Part shown: positions 18,681-27,965 of the stretch, piece after piece
How the letters are laid out: the number at the start of each line of letters is the position of its first letter
How positions within the stretch are numbered: position 1 is the first letter of the stretch
Source of the DNA: Moorella sp. E308F
GTDB lineage: Bacteria > Bacillota > DSM-521 > Neomoorellales > Neomoorellaceae
Length of the DNA: 64,000 nucleotides
NCBI RefSeq assembly: GCF_006538365.1
Contig: NZ_BJKN01000002.1
Span: 124,001 to 188,000 of the forward strand
Direction of reading: 5' to 3'
Translations under genes and position numbers: made by a program
The notes under the pieces: model-generated
Told to the model about the DNA's origin: nothing
The model's database searches: none
The model's input: the letters and a program-made list of their open reading frames with translations, nothing else

Positions 18681-19043
18681 ATGACTGTGGCGCGGCGGCG
18701 GCGCGGCCAGCGAGGCGAGGCGGCCGCCGCTGCCTATTTAGAGCGCAGCGGCTACCGGCTGCTGGCGCGTAATTACCGCTGCCCCCTGGGGGAAATAGAC
18801 ATTATTGCTGCCGACGGCGAGGCAGTTGTTTTTGTCGAGGTACGCACCCGTTCGACAGCTACCTTCGGTACACCCCAGGAGTCAGTTGACGCCCGCAAGC
18901 AAATGCGCCTGCGCCGCCTGGCGGCCTATTACCTTAGCGGGCATGGTTTGAGCAACCGCCCCTGTCGTTTTGATGTGGTGGCGGTTTGGCTGGACCGGCA
19001 GGAGAGAGTGAGGGAGATAGAAATTATTAAAGGAGCGTTTTAA
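18681..19043 (+). CDS. yraN: UPF0102/YraN-family nuclease-like protein
   Basis: 120 residues. N-terminal RRGQRGEAAAAAYLERSGYRLLARNYRCPLGEIDII and VVFVEVRTR match the YraN family, a restriction-endonuclease-like fold with E-D-EVR catalytic residues. The gene often adjoins rnhB in Firmicutes; here the nuo operon separates them. Cellular role not settled. Confidence 0.9.
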   Translation: MTVARRRRGQRGEAAAAAYLERSGYRLLARNYRCPLGEIDIIAADGEAVVFVEVRTRSTATFGTPQESVDARKQMRLRRLAAYYLSGHGLSNRPCRFDVVAVWLDRQERVREIEIIKGAF

Positions 19044-19047
19044 ATGT

Positions 19048-19073
19048 AAAGCCAGGGTAACCCCTGGCTTTTT
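19048..19073. terminator. Bidirectional intrinsic terminator
   Basis: AGCCAGGG (19050-19057) and CCCTGGCT (19062-19069) form an 8-bp stem with loop TAAC, flanked by an A-run and TTTTT. It lies between the convergent yraN and deacetylase genes and can serve both. Confidence 0.85.
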
Positions 19074-19083
19074 AATTACAGAT

Positions 19084-20406
19084 TTATTTCTTTAATAACA
19101 GGTCCTGGACCCGGTCCTGGAGGTAAATACCGTCCCTGTACGACTCGGCGGAGGCGCGTTCAAAGAGGGCGTGGCCTTCTTCCTGGCAGCGGGGGCAGGC
19201 CTCGCGGGGGATAAAGATAGCCAGGATGTGGCTGCCCCGGTCGGTTCGCGAGTCGATCCAGGTGAGCCCGCCGCAAGAATCACATACGAGCGTTGTTTCT
19301 TCCTGGGTTTCCATCAGCCCCTCGGTGTCGTAATAGATCTGGCGCCGGCGGCTGATTTCTTTTTTATCCCGGACATATTCAGCCCGCAATGTTTCCCGCT
19401 GCTGCCAGGCCTGGTAGGTTTCTTCGCACAGGCGGGCGATGTAGTCGCTGACCCGGGAAGACTGGGCCACCCTGGCCGGGTTGTAGTCAGGCTCCAGAAT
19501 GCCGGAATAATCGAGTCCAGCCAGGGCCAGAATAATCCCTACATTGACATAGGGCAGGGCGCCTTCGATGGAGTAGCCGCCTTCTAAGACGGCAATGTCC
19601 GGCTGCAGGCGGTCATTCAGGCGGGCATAACCCCGGGCGGAAAAACGCATGTTGGTGATGGGATCGGTATAATGGTTATCCTGGCCGGCGGAATTGATGA
19701 CCAGATCGGGTTTAAAATCGGCCAGGACGGGCAGGATGAAATGTTCCAGGGCGTAGAGGAAACCTTCTTCGCCTGTCTCGGGCGGCAGGGGCAGGTTTAA
19801 ATTATAGCCGAAGGCGTTCGGTCCCCCGAACTCATTTAAGAAGCCGGTGCCGGGGTAGAGGGTACGCCCGTCCTGGTGTAAAGAAATATAAAGGGTGTCT
19901 GGATCATGCCAGTAGATGTCCTGGCTGCCGTCGCCGTGGTGGCAGTCGGTATCCACAATGGCGATGCGCTTTTTACCATAATGACGGCGGATATATTCGA
20001 TCATAATGGCTTCTATATTAATATTGCAGAAGCCACGGGCGCCGTGGACGATGCGCATGGCATGGTGTCCCGGCGGCCGGACGATGGCAAAGGCTTTATC
20101 CACCTCACCTTTGAGGACGGCTTCAGCAGCCACGATAGCGCCGCCGGCGGCTATCAGGTGGGATTCGGTGATCCGGGACATGACATCAGGGACACAGACG
20201 TGCACCCTTTCCACATCGGCTATGGCAGCCAGGCGGGGGCGGTATTCATAGATGCCGTCGATATCCAGGATGCCTTCTTCCAGGACCTGGTCCTGGGTAT
20301 AGAGGAGCCGCTCTTCCCGTTCCGGGTGGGTAGGGCTGATGGCCCAGTCAAAGGCCGGGAAGAAGACCAGGCCCAGGCGGCGGGCGGCTTTATACATCAT
20401 CCCCAT
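19084..20406 (-). CDS. Histone deacetylase-family (acetoin/acetylpolyamine-type) amidohydrolase with C-terminal zinc ribbon
   Basis: 440 residues. The arginase/deacetylase core (about 20-330) has the charge-relay pair in RPPGHHA, the zinc motif DTDCHHGDGSQDIYW and the second Asp ligand in SAGQDNHYTDP. The last 75 residues add a Cys4 pair (CDSCGGLTW, CPRCQEEG) absent from most family members. Bacterial relatives deacetylate polyamines or other small amides, or serve acetoin use. The 5' end overlaps the hydantoinase-like gene by 17 bases, so the two are co-translated. The substrate is unknown. Confidence 0.85.
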   Translation of the reverse strand: MGMMYKAARRLGLVFFPAFDWAISPTHPEREERLLYTQDQVLEEGILDIDGIYEYRPRLAAIADVERVHVCVPDVMSRITESHLIAAGGAIVAAEAVLKGEVDKAFAIVRPPGHHAMRIVHGARGFCNINIEAIMIEYIRRHYGKKRIAIVDTDCHHGDGSQDIYWHDPDTLYISLHQDGRTLYPGTGFLNEFGGPNAFGYNLNLPLPPETGEEGFLYALEHFILPVLADFKPDLVINSAGQDNHYTDPITNMRFSARGYARLNDRLQPDIAVLEGGYSIEGALPYVNVGIILALAGLDYSGILEPDYNPARVAQSSRVSDYIARLCEETYQAWQQRETLRAEYVRDKKEISRRRQIYYDTEGLMETQEETTLVCDSCGGLTWIDSRTDRGSHILAIFIPREACPRCQEEGHALFERASAESYRDGIYLQDRVQDLLLKK

Positions 20407-22063
20407 CTCCCTTCAGCGGAGTGACCCGGGGTTTAACCTGAACTTTTACCCGGATATTTTTACCGGTTGTATAAAAACCGGAAACCATATTAAAGGCTTG
20501 TTCTTCCACTACTTCCAGCTCGGTGCCGGCCGCTTCCGGGGTCAGGCGCAAAAGACGCCCGCGCAAAAGCTCCAGGGCGCGGGTACGGGCCCGCTCCAGG
20601 TTGTAGCCGGCAGGGATCTTTTCCCGGATGCCCTCTTCGGGAACAGTTAGCAGTCCCTGTTCGGTATCGGCCAGGAGGGTCAATTCCGTAGTGGGCTGGC
20701 TTAAAGCTGCCCCGATGGCATTGGCCACCCCGGCCAGGTTGGGGACGGTGACCGGGAGGCCGAAAGCAGCTTCCAGCTCGGCCGCCAGTATGGGCGCCGG
20801 GGCGCCAATGACAATCACCTGGGCGGGCTGTAATTGTTTACCTTCCAGCACTTCGCGGACGGTGTAGACCGGCCGGCTGTTGATTTTATCCAGCAGGGTC
20901 CGACACTGCCGGGCAATTTCCCCCGCCATTTGCTGCAAAATCGCTGCGGCCATATTCAGTGTACTAAGTCCCAGTTTATCGCCCAATTCGGCTATGCCCT
21001 GGCGGGCGGCGGCCTTATCCCCTAGGTCCAGGCGACCCAGGGTAATGAGGGCGTCGGTAGGGGTCACGGCCGGGCCCCCCAGGGCCCGGGCCGGCCCCTG
21101 GCGGTCGGGGCCGATGGTTAAACGCCCCTCCTTTACCCGCAGGCAGCTGTCGCCCCCCAGACCCAGGGAGTAGCTGAACAGCGCGCGCACCAGGGTGGGG
21201 TAGCCGGCAAGGCTTATGCCGGTGGGTTCATAGAGGGGCACACCGCCGGCCAGGAAAGCAATATCAGTGGTTGTTCCGCCTATATCCAGGATGATAGCAT
21301 CTTGCTGAGCTGGCACCAGGGCCAGGGCGCCCATGACGCTGGCCGCAGGGCCGGAAAGGATGGTTTCAACAGGTAAGGCCCGCGAGGCCTCCAGGGAGAG
21401 GGTGCCGCCGTCGGCCTTTAAAATATAGGGAGCAAAGGGTAAATTCTTTCTGGCAGTAAAAGTTTCAATGGCAGCCGCAAAGGAACTATAGGTAGCGGCG
21501 ACGGCGCTGTTCAGATAGGCGGTGAAGACCCGGCGGGGAAAGTTTAACCGGCCTGACAGGCGGTGGCCCATGGTAATAAAATCGTAGCCAGGGGACAGGG
21601 CCTGCTTGATGCCGAGTTCGTGCTCCGGATTGCGGGTTGAGAACTTGCCGACAATGGCCAGGTGGCGGATGCCGGCCTGCTGCAGCTCCCTGTCGGCAGC
21701 CTTAATCTCCGCTTCTACCAGAGGGCTGGTGGGGCGGCCGCGGTGGTCGATGGACCCCGAGAGGATGAAGTTTTTCTGGCCACAGGCGAGTACGGCGGGA
21801 TTTAAGCCCGGCCCCGGCTCCAGGAGCAAACCTACGGGGCTGGTGCGGCCGGTAACGATGGCATTGGTGCAAATAGTTGTGCTTAAATTGAGGCGTTTTA
21901 TTGCGGAGGGTTCGATCCCGGCCAGGACAGCTTCCAGGGCTCGGGTAATAGTGCCGAGGTAGTCCGCCTGGTCGGTAGTTGTTTTATAGTGGCGCAGGAT
22001 GCGGCCCCCGGCAATGAGGACGGCATCGGTGTGGGTGCCACCCATATCCAGTCCTACAAACAT
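20390..22063 (-). CDS. Hydantoinase/oxoprolinase (HyuA)-like protein
   Basis: 557 residues. N-terminal GLDMGGTHTDAVLI and internal ILDIGGTTTDIAFLAGG are the actin-like ATPase phosphate-binding loops of the hydantoinase A family. It is shorter than typical HyuA (about 650-700 residues) and has no HyuB gene beside it. Family members hydrolyse cyclic amides with ATP. The overlap with the deacetylase gene suggests joint action on an amide substrate, which is inference. Confidence 0.82.
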   Translation of the reverse strand: MFVGLDMGGTHTDAVLIAGGRILRHYKTTTDQADYLGTITRALEAVLAGIEPSAIKRLNLSTTICTNAIVTGRTSPVGLLLEPGPGLNPAVLACGQKNFILSGSIDHRGRPTSPLVEAEIKAADRELQQAGIRHLAIVGKFSTRNPEHELGIKQALSPGYDFITMGHRLSGRLNFPRRVFTAYLNSAVAATYSSFAAAIETFTARKNLPFAPYILKADGGTLSLEASRALPVETILSGPAASVMGALALVPAQQDAIILDIGGTTTDIAFLAGGVPLYEPTGISLAGYPTLVRALFSYSLGLGGDSCLRVKEGRLTIGPDRQGPARALGGPAVTPTDALITLGRLDLGDKAAARQGIAELGDKLGLSTLNMAAAILQQMAGEIARQCRTLLDKINSRPVYTVREVLEGKQLQPAQVIVIGAPAPILAAELEAAFGLPVTVPNLAGVANAIGAALSQPTTELTLLADTEQGLLTVPEEGIREKIPAGYNLERARTRALELLRGRLLRLTPEAAGTELEVVEEQAFNMVSGFYTTGKNIRVKVQVKPRVTPLKGDGDDV

Positions 22064-22273
22064 TTGCCTCGCCTCCAGGTTTATTTTAGAACTTTAAACC
22101 GGGAGTTGCAAGGATAATGCATTATCGGCCCATTATTTTCTGCGTTTTACGAGTTTAACTTTGAAAATGCTTTAAAAGAATATAAAGGTAGTATTTGCGG
22201 GTCACTCCTGGCATATGAATGATAGCGGGCGGTTCTGCGCCTGCCTGCGAACATTGTTAGCGAGGTGAAGAAG

Positions 22274-23182
22274 TTGCCAGCCACCGCCCGGCTGACTAAT
22301 TTCTATAGCAAGGTAATGCTGGAGGGGGAAGAGCAGTTCAGCACCGTTACCATTGAAGCCACTGCACCGCCTCCCGTGGCAATCGACTATCCAGAACCGG
22401 GTACCTGCCGGGTGACCCTCCGGGCCATCCTGAATATGTACCCCGGCCCCCTCTATATCCAGGACGGTATTCTCCGGGAAGTAACGGTTGAGCCTGGTGA
22501 AAGGCAGGTTACTTTTAACATCAGCCTTGATGAGGCCGTCCAGGCGACGTCGACGGTGGTAGAAGGTATACCCTACCGGGTGGTGTTGTGCTTCAGCCGT
22601 CGGCCCCTGCAGGAATTTTACCGGGATAAATTAATTATACTCGATCCGGGCCACGGGGGGACCGATGGCGGCTGGCGGGGACCGGTCAATCTCTGGGAGC
22701 GGGATATGGCGTGGAAGACCGCCCTGGAACTGGCGCGGGTCATGGAGGGTTTTAAAGCCCGGGTGATCTGGACCCGCCAGGCAGAGGAAAACCCCTCCTG
22801 GCAGGAACGCCTGCAGAAAGTTACCCCGGCTACTTTTTGCTTTATCAGCATTCACGAGCATGGTGCAGAGGATGAATGCCAGCGAGGGACGGCCGTCCTT
22901 TATAATCCCGCTTTTCGGGGTAATGAGGAACTGGCGGCAAAGGTTTTAGAGAGAATCGTGGCCAGGGTCAAGACACCGGTACGGGGAGTTAAAGCAGACG
23001 AGGAGCTGGCCTGCCTTGGGGAGGTGCCCGGCTTAAAGCTGGAACCGGTAGCCATTACCAACTGGGTCGATGAAGGTTTGCTGCGCAACCCCTATTTCCA
23101 TCAGAAGGTAGCCCTGGCTACCGCTGTAGCTATCAAACAATATTTCCAGCGGGGGAAATATGCCTATGGCCGGGAAGAATGA
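22274..23182 (+). CDS. N-acetylmuramoyl-L-alanine amidase (Amidase_3) with N-terminal beta domain
   Basis: 302 residues from TTG 22274, 6 bases after GAGGTG; GTG 22265 is part of that ribosome site. Residues about 1-115 are an unassigned beta-rich domain. From IILDPGHGGTDGG on it is a zinc amidase: His (PGHGG), Glu (NLWERDMAW) and His (ISIHEHG) are the metal ligands. There is no obvious signal peptide. A weak sporulation-type promoter (TAGTATT 22189-22195, CATATGAAT 22212-22220, 16-base spacer) lies upstream; this is only suggestive. Confidence 0.82.
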   Translation: MPATARLTNFYSKVMLEGEEQFSTVTIEATAPPPVAIDYPEPGTCRVTLRAILNMYPGPLYIQDGILREVTVEPGERQVTFNISLDEAVQATSTVVEGIPYRVVLCFSRRPLQEFYRDKLIILDPGHGGTDGGWRGPVNLWERDMAWKTALELARVMEGFKARVIWTRQAEENPSWQERLQKVTPATFCFISIHEHGAEDECQRGTAVLYNPAFRGNEELAAKVLERIVARVKTPVRGVKADEELACLGEVPGLKLEPVAITNWVDEGLLRNPYFHQKVALATAVAIKQYFQRGKYAYGREE

Positions 23183-23828
23183 GAAAAAATTCTTCTATAA
23201 AATACCCATCCGCACCCATATCATTACCGAAAACGACGATATAGTCAGCCTGGCCATAAAATATAGTACCGGTATTGCTGCGCCCGGCGATGTCATCTGC
23301 CTGGCGGAAAGTGTCGTCGCCATTAGCCAGGGACGGGCTATTTTACCGGAAACAGTACGCCCCGGGAGGCTGGCCCGTTTTTTAAGCCGTTTTCCCGGTA
23401 AAGACGGGAGTCTCGCCACGCCGCCGGCCATGCAGCTGGCCATTGAAGAAGCAGGTAGAGCGCGCATCCTGGCCGGCTGTGCCGCGGCTGCTGTGGGCCG
23501 GTTGATCAAGAAAAAGGGCCTTTTCTACATTGTAGCCGGGCGCGAGCTGGCCCTGATCGATGATATAGCCGGTACCATGTACCCCTACGAGAGACATATT
23601 GTCATGGGACCTAAAAACCCGGGCCGGCTAGTACAGGGTATTAAAAAGGCTACCGGTGCAGAAGCCGTGATTGCCGATGTCAATGATAAAGGGTGTGTTG
23701 ACATCCTGAGCATCACTGATAAGCGTTACAGGCAAGCAGTAATTGAGGCTTTAAGGGATAATCCCTTTGGCAATGAAGATGAGCAGACGCCCATAGTTAT
23801 CCTCAAGCGCCGGGAAATGAGGGGATAG
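23160..23828 (+). CDS. CofE-like (coenzyme F420-0:glutamate ligase family) protein
   Basis: 222 residues. The fold family is indicated by IPIRTHIITENDDI, GDVICLAESVVAISQGRAI and DINDKG-like ADVNDKGCVDILSIT. True CofE adds glutamates to F420-0, but F420 genes are not seen here and this group is also found in bacteria not known to make F420. It could glutamylate another substrate. The start overlaps the amidase gene by 23 bases. Confidence 0.75.
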   Translation: MPMAGKNEKKFFYKIPIRTHIITENDDIVSLAIKYSTGIAAPGDVICLAESVVAISQGRAILPETVRPGRLARFLSRFPGKDGSLATPPAMQLAIEEAGRARILAGCAAAAVGRLIKKKGLFYIVAGRELALIDDIAGTMYPYERHIVMGPKNPGRLVQGIKKATGAEAVIADVNDKGCVDILSITDKRYRQAVIEALRDNPFGNEDEQTPIVILKRREMRG

Positions 23829-23838
23829 ATGGCCATAG

Positions 23839-23864
23839 AATCGCCCAATGACGGGCGATTTTTT
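23839..23864 (+). terminator. Intrinsic terminator after the CofE-like gene
   Basis: AATCGCCC (23839-23846) and GGGCGATT (23853-23860) with a 6-base loop, followed by a run of six T (23859-23864). Confidence 0.9.
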
Positions 23865-23866
23865 AC

Positions 23867-23896
23867 TTGTCCTGCAAGTGGACGAGAACGTATAAT
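23867..23896 (+). promoter_or_regulatory. Probable sigma-A promoter for isocitrate dehydrogenase
   Basis: TTGTCC (23867-23872), 18-base spacer and TATAAT (23891-23896) directly follow the preceding terminator. Confidence 0.65.
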
Positions 23897-23931
23897 AATG
23901 GGGTAATGAGATTTTCTGGAGGTGGCTTTAG

Positions 23932-24939
23932 TTGAAGCATGTGGTTACCCTGATACCGGGTGATGGTACCGGCCCGGAACTGATTGCTGCGGCCCGGCGG
24001 GTCCTGGATGCCAGCGGGGCCGAGCTTGAGTGGGAAGTCGTGGCGGCCGGGGAGACGGCCCAGGAGAAGTACGGCAGCGTATTACCAGAGGAAACCCTGG
24101 CTTCCATTCGTAAAAACGGCGTGGCCCTTAAAGGCCCTATTACTACGCCGGTAGGCACCGGTTTTCGCAGTGTCAATGTGGCTTTACGGAAAGAACTTGA
24201 CCTTTATGCCAATATTCGCCCGGCTCGTAACCTGCCCAATGTACCCTCCCGCTACCAGGGTGTCGACCTGGTCATTTTTCGAGAGAACACGGAAGATCTC
24301 TATGCCGGTATAGAACATATGGTAGGAGAGGAAGCAGCGGAAAGTATTAAAATTATCACCCGCAAAGGTTCCGAACGCATTGCCCGGGCAGCCTTTGAAT
24401 ATGCCCGCCGCAACGGCAGGAAAAGGGTGACGGCCGGGCACAAAGCCAATATCATGAAATTCAGCGACGGCCTTTTCTTGCGGACTTTTTATGAAGTGGC
24501 TCAAGATTACCCCGATCTAACTGCCGACGACCGTATTGTGGACAACCTGAGCATGCAGCTGGTGCAGAAACCAGAACAATATGATGTCCTGGTGCTGCCC
24601 AACCTCTACGGTGATATCCTTTCCGACCTCTGCGCCGGCCTGGTAGGCGGCCTGGGGGTGGCGCCGGGAGCGAATATCGGCGACCGGGCGGCTGTTTTTG
24701 AACCCATCCACGGCAGTGCGCCCAAATATGCCGGCCAGAACAAGGTTAACCCCCTGGCAACCATCCTCTCCGGGGTAATGATGCTGGAGCATTTAGGCGA
24801 AAAGGAAGCTGCCGCGAGGATTCAGAAGGCTATCCTGGCTGTCCTGGCCGAAGGAAAATACCTAACCTATGACCTGGGAGGCACTGCCGGTACCAGCGAA
24901 ATGGCCGACGCTATTGTAAGGCAGCTGGAGAAGGCGTAG
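23932..24939 (+). CDS. NAD-type isocitrate dehydrogenase (isocitrate/isopropylmalate family)
   Basis: 335 residues from TTG 23932 behind GGAGGTGG. Substrate loop [26 protein letters not shown] has the Ser of isocitrate enzymes. [19 protein letters not shown] carries the metal-binding aspartates, and [15 protein letters not shown] fits the NAD-dependent homoisocitrate/isocitrate branch. It supplies 2-oxoglutarate for biosynthesis in an anaerobe. Isopropylmalate dehydrogenase is less likely from the substrate loop. Confidence 0.85.
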   Translation: MKHVVTLIPGDGTGPELIAAARRVLDASGAELEWEVVAAGETAQEKYGSVLPEETLASIRKNGVALKGPITTPVGTGFRSVNVALRKELDLYANIRPARNLPNVPSRYQGVDLVIFRENTEDLYAGIEHMVGEEAAESIKIITRKGSERIARAAFEYARRNGRKRVTAGHKANIMKFSDGLFLRTFYEVAQDYPDLTADDRIVDNLSMQLVQKPEQYDVLVLPNLYGDILSDLCAGLVGGLGVAPGANIGDRAAVFEPIHGSAPKYAGQNKVNPLATILSGVMMLEHLGEKEAAARIQKAILAVLAEGKYLTYDLGGTAGTSEMADAIVRQLEKA

Positions 24940-24960
24940 CTGCCTGGTGGAGGGGTAGGA

Positions 24961-25641
24961 GTGGCCTTATTTGCCATAGCCGATCTGCACCTGGGTCGCG
25001 ATATGGCTATGTTTGGGCCGGTATGGGAAAACCACCAGGCTAAGCTTGCGGCCCGCTGGCAGAGGGTGGTCAACCCCGGGGATACAGTTTTAATCCTGGG
25101 AGATATCAGCTGGGGCATGCGCCTCGATGATGCCTTGCCCGACCTGCAGTTCCTCAAGTCCCTGCCGGGGTCCAAGCGCATCCTGAAGGGGAATCACGAC
25201 TACTGGTGGCAGACGGAGCGTAAAATGGCGGCGGCCATCCTTGATGCGGATCTTGCCCTTTTAAAGCCGGAGATCATTGCCGGAATGGCCGTCTGCGGCA
25301 CCCGGGGCTGGCTGGTCCCCCAGCACCCTCTATATAATGAAGAGACGGATGGGAAAGTTTACCGGCGAGAAGTTTTGCGCCTGGAGATGGCCCTGAATGG
25401 TGTGCAGAAGCTGCGCCGGGAAGAGCCCCTGGCCGTGATGATGCATTTTCCCCCGGCCTGTCGTGGTGAAGCGACCGATTTTATAAGCCTAATGCAGAGC
25501 TATGGTGTCAGTCACTGTTATTACGGGCACCTCCACGGCGCTGACCAGGAAAAAGCCCTGGCAGGGAAGGAGTGGGGCATTAACTTTCACCTGGTTGCTG
25601 CCGACTATGTGAATTTTACCCCGGTTCTGGTATCCTGTTAA
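24961..25641 (+). CDS. Calcineurin-like metallophosphoesterase
   Basis: 226 residues. Motif series DLHLG, GDISWG, LKGNHDYWW, MHFPP and YYGHLHG gives the full two-metal site. The substrate is unknown. GTG start behind GAGGGGTAGGA; 21 bases after the dehydrogenase, so probably co-transcribed. Confidence 0.88.
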   Translation: MALFAIADLHLGRDMAMFGPVWENHQAKLAARWQRVVNPGDTVLILGDISWGMRLDDALPDLQFLKSLPGSKRILKGNHDYWWQTERKMAAAILDADLALLKPEIIAGMAVCGTRGWLVPQHPLYNEETDGKVYRREVLRLEMALNGVQKLRREEPLAVMMHFPPACRGEATDFISLMQSYGVSHCYYGHLHGADQEKALAGKEWGINFHLVAADYVNFTPVLVSC

Positions 25642-25647
25642 AATGGT

Positions 25648-25674
25648 GACCTGTCCATATTATGTGGACAGGTC
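25648..25674. terminator. Strong hairpin after the phosphoesterase gene
   Basis: A perfect 10-bp stem (GACCTGTCCA 25648-25657, TGGACAGGTC 25665-25674) with a 7-base loop. Only a short T-run (TTTT at about 25680) follows, so it may be a weak terminator or an mRNA-stabilising end. Confidence 0.5.
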
Positions 25675-25748
25675 GCTGAGTTTTAGGAACCTTAAGGTCC
25701 TTAAGGACGTCTAAAGATAGGGAAGTCTCTATTTTTGGAGGAAAAGTT

Positions 25749-27947
25749 ATGAACTACATACGGAAACGGGTTTTATCTGTCTTTCTGACTGTTTTCCTGG
25801 CTGTCGGCTTGCTGGCCAATCCCCTGCTGTCTCTGGCAGCCGCTTCCTGGCAGGTGGTACCTGAGGTAGAAAAAATACCTCTGGCCACTGGCGTGCAGTA
25901 TTCGGCCTACCAAATTACTGCTCCCGGCTATAAGGAGGCAGTGAAGGTTTTAACTATCGATCCCCGGGACAAGTTTACAATTCTGGAGACGTCCGTATCC
26001 CACGGCAACCTGGCCCTTGACCAGGAAAGACCCACGGCTATGGCCGCCAGGCTGGCCAAGGAAGGTAAGGCTGCAGTAGCGGCAACAAATGGTGATTTCT
26101 ACAGCACCCGGGTGCCTTACTTGCCCATCGGCCTGCAGATAAGCAACGGTGAGCTGTTAATCAGCCCCCAGGGGTTTCCGGCCCTGGGGTTGACCGGGGA
26201 CAAAAAAGCCATTATCGGAACTCCTGTTATGGCCGCCTACCTGACGGTGACCAGGGAAATAGCGGGAAAAGGCGGAAGTGTGGCCCGGGTGGTTTACACT
26301 TATCCTATCGCCCATGTCAACCGGGAAAGGGGGGCCGACATGCTGGTCCTCTATACCCCGGCCTTTGCGGCCCGCACCGGCACCAATGACTACGGTACGG
26401 AGATAATTCTGAAAGGCGTTGACCTGCCCGTTAAAGCAGGACGAACATATACCGGCACCGTGGCTGTCAGGATTGACGCCAAGGGTAATAACTCCATCCC
26501 GCCGGACGGGGTAGTCCTCTCCGGCCACGGGAAGGCCCAGGAGTTTTTAAAACAGCTTCATGCTGGCGACAGGGTTAGTTTCACCATCAGGTTTACCGAT
26601 ACCCGCTGGCATGATGTTGTCCAGGCTGTGGGCGGCCATGAGATTATCCTGCAAAACGGGCAGGTCGTCCTGCCCGCGAACAGCACGGACCCCCTGGTGA
26701 GGTCCCGCCACCCCCGGACGGCTGTTGGCCTCACGAAGGACGGCCGCCTGGAGATAGTGGTCGCCGATGGCCGCCAGCCCGGCTACAGTGACGGTATGAC
26801 CCTTTACGAACTGGCCGCATTTATGCAATCCAGGGGGATAGTCGCGGCCCTGAACCTTGATGGTGGCGGTTCATCAGTGCTGGCGGCCCGAAATGTCGGC
26901 GAGCATGAGCTATCGATTTTAAACCAACCTTCCGACGGTCAGGAAAGGCCGGTTACCAATGGCCTGGTTGTTTTTTCCACCGCCCCCCGGGGTCAACTCA
27001 GCCATTTATACCTGGTTCCTGACGTAATCAAGGTGTATAAAGGCAGTAAAGTGCAATTCAGCCTCAAGGCCCAGGATAATTATTATAACCCTGCTCCGGT
27101 ACCTGACGGTGTGACCTGGCAGGTGGCGGGGAATGTGGGTCGCTTTATTTCCCCCGGCCTGTTCCAGGCTGCTAACCCCGGCCAGGGTGAGATTACCGCC
27201 CGGACAGGGCGGGTAAAAGCTACCGCCAGGGTTACTGTCGTCGATAAGGTATACAGGCTGGAAGTTACCCCGGCTATTGCCACCCTGCAGCCCGGTGCTG
27301 TCCAGCACTTTACAGTAACGGCCTTTGATACCGAGGGCAATAAAATATATGTCGACAGCTCTTTGTACCAGTGGACGGTCAGCGAAGGGCTGGGCCGGTT
27401 TGACCCGGAAAAAGGGCAGCTCGCATTGGCCGGGCCGGTGAGTAATGCCTGGATCAAGGTCAGGCTGGGTGACCGGGAAGCTGTAGCCGCAATCAATCCC
27501 GCCCTGGAGCTGGCTCTAGATGGCCGGCCCGTAGCCGGGCAGGAGGTAACCCTGGTCGTCCGCCATAACGGTGAGCCGGTAGCGGGGGCGGTGGTCCAGC
27601 AAGTCCAGCCAACAGCGGCTTTAGGCAGGGTAACGGCACAAGCCCTTTATGTAAGGTCAGGCCCGGGAACAGGGCATAAAGCCATCACCCTGGTACCGGA
27701 GGGTTACCGGCTGGCTGTCCTGGCCAGGCTGGAAAACGGCTGGCTGCAGGTGCGCCTGCCGGACGGCCGGGAAGGCTATTGTTTTGGGGAATATGTTGCT
27801 GTCCAGGAAGGCAGCCGGAACCTGGGCCAGACGGATGCCCAAGGTAGAATCCGGTTTACGGCTGGGGTGGCCGGGAGCTATAGCTTTGTCGCAATGAAAG
27901 AAGGTTATTTACAGGCTAACCTGAACCTGGTGTTTAGCGAGAAATAA
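25749..27947 (+). CDS. Secreted phosphodiester glycosidase (NAGPA domain) with SH3 domain
   Basis: 732 residues. Residues 1-31 are a signal peptide (basic start, hydrophobic core, SLAAA). About 60-410 is a NAGPA/DUF2233 phosphodiester glycosidase domain with AATNGDFYS and ALNLDGGGSSVL motifs. About 420-590 has two Ig-like beta domains. About 615-690 is a bacterial SH3 domain (LYVRSGPGTGHKAITLV). Related proteins act on cell-envelope polymers, including in spores. Preceded by TTGGAGGAAAAG. Converges on gatD with 18 bases between. Confidence 0.87.
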   Translation: MNYIRKRVLSVFLTVFLAVGLLANPLLSLAAASWQVVPEVEKIPLATGVQYSAYQITAPGYKEAVKVLTIDPRDKFTILETSVSHGNLALDQERPTAMAARLAKEGKAAVAATNGDFYSTRVPYLPIGLQISNGELLISPQGFPALGLTGDKKAIIGTPVMAAYLTVTREIAGKGGSVARVVYTYPIAHVNRERGADMLVLYTPAFAARTGTNDYGTEIILKGVDLPVKAGRTYTGTVAVRIDAKGNNSIPPDGVVLSGHGKAQEFLKQLHAGDRVSFTIRFTDTRWHDVVQAVGGHEIILQNGQVVLPANSTDPLVRSRHPRTAVGLTKDGRLEIVVADGRQPGYSDGMTLYELAAFMQSRGIVAALNLDGGGSSVLAARNVGEHELSILNQPSDGQERPVTNGLVVFSTAPRGQLSHLYLVPDVIKVYKGSKVQFSLKAQDNYYNPAPVPDGVTWQVAGNVGRFISPGLFQAANPGQGEITARTGRVKATARVTVVDKVYRLEVTPAIATLQPGAVQHFTVTAFDTEGNKIYVDSSLYQWTVSEGLGRFDPEKGQLALAGPVSNAWIKVRLGDREAVAAINPALELALDGRPVAGQEVTLVVRHNGEPVAGAVVQQVQPTAALGRVTAQALYVRSGPGTGHKAITLVPEGYRLAVLARLENGWLQVRLPDGREGYCFGEYVAVQEGSRNLGQTDAQGRIRFTAGVAGSYSFVAMKEGYLQANLNLVFSEK

Positions 27948-27965
27948 TTTGCTCCAGGTTGCGCT

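Noticed and set aside
22189-22220. Sporulation sigma-E-like promoter before the amidase gene
   Set aside because: The -35 matches six of seven positions but the spacer is 16 and the -10 is weak; noted under the gene only.
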